NCBI GenBank assembly: GCA_021847855.1
Contig: JAJZOT010000003.1
Span: 1 to 18,051 of the forward strand
Direction of reading: 5' to 3'
DNA length: 18,051 nt
Source: Thermoplasmata archaeon
GTDB lineage: Archaea; Thermoplasmatota; Thermoplasmata; Thermoplasmatales; Thermoplasmataceae
This document shows positions 13,239 through 18,051 of this stretch, in pieces. The notes under the pieces were generated by a model. The model worked only from the letters and a program-made list of their open reading frames with translations, was not told where the DNA came from and ran no database searches. Within the stretch, counting starts at the first letter, position 1. The number at the start of each line of letters is the position of its first letter. Made by a program: the position numbers and the translations under genes.

Positions 13239-14348
13239 TCACCCCAGAGTTGCCTGGAATGACTTCATTTTCCCGATGGTCTTCCTGGAAGTTGCTGCTG
13301 GGACTGAAGACTCAGACACTGTTTTGCCTTTCAGCTCTTCAAGGTCCACATTCTTGATGATCCATGCAGCAGTCTTCATAGATCTGTCCACGTTATCCTC
13401 CTTGAAGTCCTGGCGTGAGGACCATCCCTTGATGTAAGGTGCTGAATCCTTGAAATCATAGCCAAAGTGTTTCCCAACTAACCAGGCCGATAATTCAGCT
13501 TCTGATTCCTGCGTTCCTCTAGAACCGCCTTTCCTGTAGACGTGTTCAAGCTTCGCATGTGAGAGTTCATGCAGTAATGTTCTCAGGGCCTGCACATTTT
13601 CACCGGGGATCTTCATTACATTTATTCTCTGGCCATGTTCAGGATCCTGGGCAGTGAATCCCCTGCCACCAGCAAAAGGATCCTCGGTAACCCTGTAGTT
13701 TGAAGATGCCACGTCTTTCAAGTATGAGTACAAACTCTGGGCTTTCATCTCTGAATCCCTGTCAAAAACATTGATCTGTTTCTTTCCCGGAATTGCTTCA
13801 ACTGCCTTCTTGTCAAAGACCTGCGTTATGCCAAAAGTATGAGTGGGTACGCGATTGTCTGGATACTTTTCCCTTACCTTCTCATCAATCATTTCATCGC
13901 TTAATCCCTGGGCCCTAAGCTTGTTGATGAAATCAAGTATCTTTCCGTTTGAGGCGTGCTTTCCGGAAACAACAGGGAATAGGATGTTGATTGGTACGGC
14001 ATCATCCTTGACCTTGTATCCGTACGCCAACCAGTCGCTCTTTGACCTTACAATGGTCGCATAAGGATCCTGCTCCTTTATCAGCACCGAATTGAATGAA
14101 GAAAAGCTTCCAAGAAGGCCGGTATATTTTTCCAGATGAAGGAGCATCTGGTCTACTGTGGTAGCCTGGCTTGCCCTCTTCAACTGATCCCTGGCAAGCT
14201 GTTCAAGAGTCAATGTTTCCTTCCTGCTTGGGTTCACGTCGCTGTATCGAAGTTTCATTTCCAGGGTTGGTCTGGAATCCTTCATACCAGAAAGTTTGAC
14301 ATGCCTGTTCTTTTCCTTATCCTTTACAGTAATCCATTTTTCTGACAT
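13239..14348 (-). CDS. ArdC-like antirestriction protein with zinc metallopeptidase domain
   Basis: 369 residues. Residues ~65-128 match the ArdC/LtrC N-terminal domain pattern (SSFNSVLIKEQDPYATIVRS, then a W-x-x-x-GY motif and a VPINILFPV strand), which in plasmid proteins binds single-stranded DNA. Residues ~250-310 hold a gluzincin site. HELSH (His260, Glu261, His264) lies in LLHELSHAKLEH, a third ligand is Glu283 or Glu285 in ESEAELSAWLVGK, and APYIKGW follows as in ArdC. All catalytic residues are present. The ~40-residue N-terminus and the long insert at ~130-240 are extra. ArdC proteins shield incoming single-stranded DNA from host restriction, so the gene points to a mobile element that enters as DNA. 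The start is fixed by GAGGTG 5 nt before the ATG. Enzyme activity is inferred. Confidence 0.8.
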   Translation of the reverse strand: MSEKWITVKDKEKNRHVKLSGMKDSRPTLEMKLRYSDVNPSRKETLTLEQLARDQLKRASQATTVDQMLLHLEKYTGLLGSFSSFNSVLIKEQDPYATIVRSKSDWLAYGYKVKDDAVPINILFPVVSGKHASNGKILDFINKLRAQGLSDEMIDEKVREKYPDNRVPTHTFGITQVFDKKAVEAIPGKKQINVFDRDSEMKAQSLYSYLKDVASSNYRVTEDPFAGGRGFTAQDPEHGQRINVMKIPGENVQALRTLLHELSHAKLEHVYRKGGSRGTQESEAELSAWLVGKHFGYDFKDSAPYIKGWSSRQDFKEDNVDRSMKTAAWIIKNVDLEELKGKTVSESSVPAATSRKTIGKMKSFQATLG

Positions 14349-14360
14349 TTTTACACCTCT

Positions 14361-14687
14361 TTAGTTCTCCCCTGTTACATATCTCAGGTCGTGGAGTGCG
14401 ATTTCTTTCAGATGTGGTCGGTGAGCATTCATCCTTGCGAGATCTGAAAACTTCAATGCAGTCTTCTTCTTTCCATATTTCTTAATTGCTGCATTTATGG
14501 CCTCCTTTCTTTCAGGCCATGGTTCCTTCATCCTGTAACCAAGTTCTGTGAGGGAACCAGGATTCCTGATTCCCATTTTGTTCACCTGGTTGGATGGGAT
14601 TTCCCTTGAGATCTGTGTTGTCCTTCTCTCGCCTATGGGAATAACCTGCTTCTTTCCGTTTTGCTTTACAGTTCTAAACTTCGTCAT
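14361..14687 (-). CDS. Small basic protein, unknown function
   Basis: A 108-residue, strongly basic protein (for example VKQNGKKQVIPIGERR and KKYGKKKTALKF), not recognised. It is soluble with no Cys. The composition suggests nucleic-acid binding, such as a nucleoprotein or DNA-condensing role, but no known fold is visible. The frame is open to 14828, but I start at the ATG at 14687. A strong GAGGTGA ribosome-binding site sits 5 nt before it, and its TGA is the stop of the upstream gene. The extra 47 residues would overlap that gene. It is followed after 12 nt by the ArdC-like gene. Confidence 0.72.
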   Translation of the reverse strand: MTKFRTVKQNGKKQVIPIGERRTTQISREIPSNQVNKMGIRNPGSLTELGYRMKEPWPERKEAINAAIKKYGKKKTALKFSDLARMNAHRPHLKEIALHDLRYVTGEN

Positions 14688-14691
14688 TTTT

Positions 14692-15003
14692 TCACCTCTT
14701 GAGTATGAATATCTGGGGAACCTTGTGGAAAATTGCCCATATTTCCCCATCACCAATCCTTGAAGAATTCGCTTCCCGTGTTCTCTCAACTTTGTGGACT
14801 CTGGAGACTGATAAACCAACAGGGACACGCATCATTGCTGCTGATACCGGCGGAGCTCTCTCATCCTGGTCCTCTGCTTCCCTGAACTCCCTGTAAGAGA
14901 ACTTCGCGTACCTGTTGTCCTTCAGTTCAGGATTCAGGGCAAAGATGTCATCCCAGATCTGCTGGATTTTGATCTTCCTCATGGTGTAATCGTGCTCAAT
15001 CAT
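14692..15003 (-). CDS. 103-aa operon protein, unknown function
   Basis: Soluble and not recognised. The first ~45 residues are helical and charged (KIKIQQIWDDIFALNPELKD, YREFREAEDQDE). The rest looks beta-rich and ends in a hydrophobic stretch (EIWAIFHKVPQIFILKR). The ATG overlaps the stop of the preceding gene as ATGA (15000-15003). A GGTGAGG ribosome-binding site lies 9 nt upstream inside that gene. A second in-frame ATG at 14982 lacks such a site. Its own stop lies in the ribosome-binding site of the 108-aa gene, so it is translated within the coupled chain. Confidence 0.7.
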   Translation of the reverse strand: MIEHDYTMRKIKIQQIWDDIFALNPELKDNRYAKFSYREFREAEDQDERAPPVSAAMMRVPVGLSVSRVHKVERTREANSSRIGDGEIWAIFHKVPQIFILKR

Positions 15004-15755
15004 TGGGAAGACCTCACCTTGATCAGATCATTTGTATCCTTGAGATCCTGGATTTCCTCCAGAGATCTCTTTATCACCTTTGGAGCCTGGTCTTCATCCT
15101 CAGAGTATGCGGAACCAAGTGCTTCGAACTGCTCCTTGGTTATCTTGCGTGCGGCAAGCTTTGTGAGCAATGGCATCAGCTTCTCGTATTTGGTGATCAT
15201 ATGCTCATGGTTGATCAGAATCTGGATGAGGTTCTCGTACTCCTCAGCGTGCATTATGAACTTGAGAAGGTTGTGTTCAGGATGCATGAAGTGTATGGAT
15301 GCGATCACTCCGCGTTCATCGAATTCCACCCTTTCAGCAAGATGCACTGCCCCGATGTTGGAGCGGGCTGCTGGTTGATAATTTTCAAACACAACCATGT
15401 TGAAAAGGCCTGATGGCACCCTGTATTCATGGATTATGAGACTCTTCTTGTGGACCTTGATTTCAAGGATCCTTTCACTTGGTACCTTGTGAATCCTATC
15501 GGTATACAGGAAGATCAGGAGGCTCATGCTGGCCGCCATTGCCAGTGTGAATGGTGCACCTACAAGTCGATACGAAACATACAGAAGGAAGAAGCCTAAG
15601 GTGAATCTCCACCATGTCTCCCGGATTGTGGACCATATGGACACATATCGATCCCTTTCCTTCTTGAGCCTGTCAATATCTTTCTTTGACTGCTCAAGCT
15701 CCTTCTGCTCCTTTTCCTGTCTACGCTCAATGATTTTATCAGCTACATAACCCAT
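15000..15755 (-). CDS. Coiled-coil membrane protein, unknown function
   Basis: 251 residues. Residues ~6-38 form a highly charged coiled coil (RRQEKEQKELEQSKKDIDRL and on). Two hydrophobic helices follow at ~50-64 and ~66-84 as a hairpin, so the N- and C-terminal parts are probably both cytoplasmic. The C-terminal ~165 residues start with beta strands (ILEIKVHKKSLIIHEYRVP), then become helical and acidic. I do not recognise the family. Such a membrane hairpin with cytoplasmic domains fits a scaffold for a membrane complex or a virion-assembly protein, but this is inference. The start is set by GAGGT 6 nt upstream. The preceding gene's stop ends 4 nt before the ATG. Confidence 0.72.
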   Translation of the reverse strand: MGYVADKIIERRQEKEQKELEQSKKDIDRLKKERDRYVSIWSTIRETWWRFTLGFFLLYVSYRLVGAPFTLAMAASMSLLIFLYTDRIHKVPSERILEIKVHKKSLIIHEYRVPSGLFNMVVFENYQPAARSNIGAVHLAERVEFDERGVIASIHFMHPEHNLLKFIMHAEEYENLIQILINHEHMITKYEKLMPLLTKLAARKITKEQFEALGSAYSEDEDQAPKVIKRSLEEIQDLKDTNDLIKVRSSQ

Positions 15756-15759
15756 GATT

Positions 15760-16593
15760 TTACCTCATCTGCATAACCCTTCTGTTCTTACGGGAAATAA
15801 CCCAGGCTCCCACTGTCAATATTGCAAATAACAGGCCAATGGAAGCGTCTGTCAGAACATGAATACCAAAATCGATGTATTCTGACAGTGTGAATTGAGC
15901 CTTTGGAGCTGTATGGCCGTAGTACTGTTGCAAAGGTACCGTTGCAATGAGCTCTTGCGGGTAAGAATAGGTCTTTTCACCAATCTTAATGATAACACTC
16001 GCTCCGCCCTTGGAAACGTTAAAATCGACGGATTTTGAGCCCTGGACATATCCTGAAGTCAGATTGTGCCCATTGTCCGTGATGGTGAAGGATTCGTTCT
16101 TTGAAGTTGAGAAATAAGCTATCCAGTCTTGGTACATCAGTGCATGCGACTGTCCGGGTTGCACTGTCAGGAACTGGGACTGGTGCGGCATGTAAGATGA
16201 AACTGACACCGATATGAGAGATTTTGATGATAGAAAATTGACGATCGTTATGTTGTCGAAGCTGTATTTCACTCCATTGAAGAATACATTAACCGATACC
16301 TTTGATTCATTGAATATCTCAGGTATAACCATAGAACTGGAACTATAGCCTTTAGCCAGGACTGAACCATTCTCAATGACCTCATAATTGCCCTGGCCTA
16401 CAATGACAATGGACCAGTTCTTGAACATCTCCATCCCAGACTGGTTTCCCTCAAGGTATAGGGATTGCTTTGCCTTAGACTGAGAGGAAAACGCATACAC
16501 TTCATTGGACAGCTGAGGAGAATGAGCACTGGACAGCGGCAACGCGATTAATGCCAGAATTAGAAATGCAAAACCTGCAGCTGCTGATTTCAT
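15760..16593 (-). CDS. Type-I membrane protein with duplicated extracellular domain
   Basis: 277 residues. A signal peptide (KSAAAGFAFLILALIALPL, cleavage probably near SSAHS) is followed by an extracellular region with several sequons. A membrane helix at ~247-267 and a short basic tail (SRKNRRVMQMR) complete it. The extracellular part contains two related units, ~56-115 and ~153-212. Each begins with an aromatic NW/DW-I strand, then (I/D)NGxxLxxGY, then a serine-rich V strand, S-K-x-x-x-S-V, and ends in Y-S. I read this as a tandem domain duplication. The frame is open to 16662, but the start is the ATG at 16593. It overlaps the stop of the 54-aa gene as ATGA, so translation is coupled, and it gives the clean signal peptide. 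The family is unknown; a surface or spike protein is likely. Confidence 0.75.
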   Translation of the reverse strand: MKSAAAGFAFLILALIALPLSSAHSPQLSNEVYAFSSQSKAKQSLYLEGNQSGMEMFKNWSIVIVGQGNYEVIENGSVLAKGYSSSSMVIPEIFNESKVSVNVFFNGVKYSFDNITIVNFLSSKSLISVSVSSYMPHQSQFLTVQPGQSHALMYQDWIAYFSTSKNESFTITDNGHNLTSGYVQGSKSVDFNVSKGGASVIIKIGEKTYSYPQELIATVPLQQYYGHTAPKAQFTLSEYIDFGIHVLTDASIGLLFAILTVGAWVISRKNRRVMQMR

Positions 16594-16754
16594 TTCAGAA
16601 TCATTCCTGCAGTGGTGTTTGTGCCTCCACCGCCATACCAGAACGACTTTGCCCAAGTCCATATTTCACCAGCTGTTAAACCGAGCCTGTGAGCAACATA
16701 TAATGCACCCACCAGAACCACTATTATCAAAACTACATCTAGTGCCTTTCCCAT
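16590..16754 (-). CDS. 54-aa single-helix membrane protein
   Basis: A short gene that a length cut-off would miss. It starts MGKALDVVLIIVVLVGALYV, one hydrophobic helix at ~6-22, and continues with an amphipathic, Trp-rich stretch (GEIWTWAKSFWYGGGG) and a polar end. Support: an AGGTG ribosome-binding site 5 nt before the ATG, inside the end of the PKD gene; ATG two bases after that gene's stop; and an ATGA overlap with the following secreted-protein gene. This fills a gap of ~160 nt in an otherwise gapless operon. Size and topology resemble small coat or envelope proteins (an inovirus major coat protein is ~50 residues with one helix) or a pore/holin-like peptide. The role is inference. Confidence 0.75.
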   Translation of the reverse strand: MGKALDVVLIIVVLVGALYVAHRLGLTAGEIWTWAKSFWYGGGGTNTTAGMILK

Positions 16755-16756
16755 TT

Positions 16757-18051
16757 TTACACCTTCCCCTGTTTTACTCTCTTAAGATCTCCACCTGGTC
16801 TTGACTCATATTCATCCCCTCCAATCTCCACAACCTGTGTACCACGCTGTTTTAATGCCACGATCACCGTTATTGCGGAGATTATGACACCCATCAGCGT
16901 CAGGAAGGAAGTTGGGCCACCGACTGCAGTGACAAAATAACCAAGGCCCGTGAAACCTCCAGAACCACCACCTGATATGGTCGGTGAAATGCTGAAATCA
17001 GAATTTGTGTAGTTTGAGGATTCATTGCTGAATGCCACAAATTCAATTTTGTAAGTCCCTGAAGTGAAGTTGTATTCATTCAGCGTCAAGGTCCACTGTG
17101 TTGTACCCCCTGAACCTCCTGCATAATCCAGAAAATAAGTGTTGCCTGCTGCATCCGGGCCTGAAAGAACAGCTTCGACATTCTGTACAGGATACTTCGA
17201 ATGAGCAGAGACATTGAACATTATCGACGATGAAGTGTTGGTTTCCTGGACAGATATGGCTATGTCGTTTGATGTGGTAGGAGCTGATACCATTACCACC
17301 AATGTCTGAGAAGATTCTGCACCAAGTTCATCGATGACCTTTATGGTGATGTCCTTGGTTCCTGTGTGCCTGAATGTAAATGTCTGTGATGACTGGCCGT
17401 ACGTTACATTATCGTAAGACCATCTGTATTCCTTGATGCTGGAATCATAACTGAAGGATCCGGATGCATCAAGTGTTAATGATGAATTTACAAGGACATT
17501 CGACCGATATCCGGAAACCTGTATTACTGGCAGGCTGGGGACCATTCTTACAACAAGATTTGTCTTGTAAGTCTTGGCTCCATTGAAGTTGTAGCTGAAA
17601 TCAACCGTTAAATTGTTTATTGCAGAATATGTAGGGAAAGTGTAATTGAAGCCGAATGTGGAATACTGGTTTCCATTGGGAAGGTTCCAGACAATGCTTG
17701 AATTCTGGGCATACCATGCAGGACTGGCGTTGAATTCCACCTGTGTAAGGACCGTAACACTGCTGTCCGGACTGTATGAGAGGCCCACAGGAGCTGGGAG
17801 AGACTGTATTGCGATGTCAGAATATCCTTCAGCTCCTCCCTGATCTGTTACTGTGAGATTAACAGTGTAATTCCCAGATGCAAAGGTTTCAGATGGATCC
17901 GCTGAAACAGATAATTTTCCGTTTCCAAAGTTCCAGGTATAAGAATAAGAAGAACCACCAAGCACCGATGACAGGAAATTAACTTTGAGTGGAGCTATTC
18001 CCTGGACAGAACTTGCAGAGATCTTGACATATATCTGAACTGTAATGTTGT
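16757..18051 (-). CDS. PKD-domain surface protein with C-terminal anchor (partial)
   Basis: The reading frame is open to the window's right edge, so the N-terminus and start lie outside. 430 residues are visible. A PKD-type beta domain comes first (GIAPLKVNFLSS, SYTWNFGNG, NYTVNLTVTD), near visible residues 15-85. A second PKD-like domain is around 175-260 (SLTLDASGSFSYDSSIKEYR, then KDITIKVIDELGA). Further beta-rich sequence with many sequons follows, then a Gly-rich linker, one membrane helix (LTLMGVIISAITVIVAL) and a ~31-residue charged cytoplasmic tail. PKD domains serve in protein-protein or carbohydrate contacts on archaeal surfaces. It is probably the large surface or spike protein of the element. 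A GTG at 17965 would split the first PKD domain and is not the start. Confidence 0.82.
   Translation of the reverse strand, partial: NITVQIYVKISASSVQGIAPLKVNFLSSVLGGSSYSYTWNFGNGKLSVSADPSETFASGNYTVNLTVTDQGGAEGYSDIAIQSLPAPVGLSYSPDSSVTVLTQVEFNASPAWYAQNSSIVWNLPNGNQYSTFGFNYTFPTYSAINNLTVDFSYNFNGAKTYKTNLVVRMVPSLPVIQVSGYRSNVLVNSSLTLDASGSFSYDSSIKEYRWSYDNVTYGQSSQTFTFRHTGTKDITIKVIDELGAESSQTLVVMVSAPTTSNDIAISVQETNTSSSIMFNVSAHSKYPVQNVEAVLSGPDAAGNTYFLDYAGGSGGTTQWTLTLNEYNFTSGTYKIEFVAFSNESSNYTNSDFSISPTISGGGSGGFTGLGYFVTAVGGPTSFLTLMGVIISAITVIVALKQRGTQVVEIGGDEYESRPGGDLKRVKQGKV

Noticed and set aside
15003..15413. Long plus-strand frame antisense to the coiled-coil membrane protein gene
   Set aside because: It lies wholly opposite a supported coding frame, with no promoter or ribosome-binding site. 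It is a shadow.
16757..17965. PKD protein starting at the GTG at 17965
   Set aside because: The frame continues unbroken to the window edge and the upstream residues complete the first PKD domain, so the gene is 5'-truncated by the window.

Overview
The window looks archaeal and most like a member of the Thermoplasmatales (Ferroplasma, Cuniculiplasma or Acidiplasma type). The evidence is moderate A+T content, TATA boxes about 24-30 nt upstream of start codons (leaderless transcripts) for single genes, GGTGA-type Shine-Dalgarno sites inside a packed operon, many secreted sequon-rich proteins, and an APC permease carrying CBS domains. The taxonomic call is inference. I see no tRNA, rRNA or CRISPR array.

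Left part (1-5.6 kb), probably chromosomal. Positions 1-518 hold no gene I can support. Then come the 3' remnant of a tyrosine recombinase gene broken by an in-frame TAG (519-794), an APC-type permease with a CBS pair (899-2755, +), a convergent CPA-family cation/proton antiporter (2827-4008, -), a 67-aa membrane protein (4235-4438, +) followed by a branched inverted repeat, and an unrecognised acidic 330-aa protein (4632-5624, +).

Middle part (5.7-11.8 kb), accessory and all on the minus strand. A very short tyrosine recombinase (5688-6248) lies next to an unrecognised, visibly A+T-rich 468-aa gene (6424-7830). Two same-orientation copies of a 25-bp near-palindrome (6342-6366 and 7988-8012) bracket that gene. 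Next are a signal-anchored sequon-rich protein (8085-8651), a large secreted multidomain protein (8695-10461), a 750-bp gene-free stretch containing TGTCC/GGACA palindromes, and a five-helix membrane protein (11212-11829).

Right part (11.9-18.05 kb): one tightly packed leftward operon of nine genes that runs off the right edge. In transcription order it encodes a PKD-domain surface protein with a C-terminal membrane anchor (partial), a 54-aa single-helix membrane protein, a type-I membrane protein with a duplicated extracellular domain, a coiled-coil/two-helix membrane protein, a 103-aa protein, a 108-aa basic protein, an ArdC-like antirestriction/metallopeptidase protein, a 121-aa helical protein and a P-loop ATPase with two tandem zinc ribbons. 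Genes are joined by ATGA overlaps or 1-12 nt gaps, with stop codons embedded in or abutting the next gene's ribosome-binding site. Surface glycoproteins, a tiny membrane protein, an ATPase and an antirestriction protein, with an integrase nearby, suggest an integrated virus (enveloped or filamentous) or a conjugative element. No hallmark capsid, relaxase or replication gene is visible, so which one is open. It is the best candidate here for an undescribed system.
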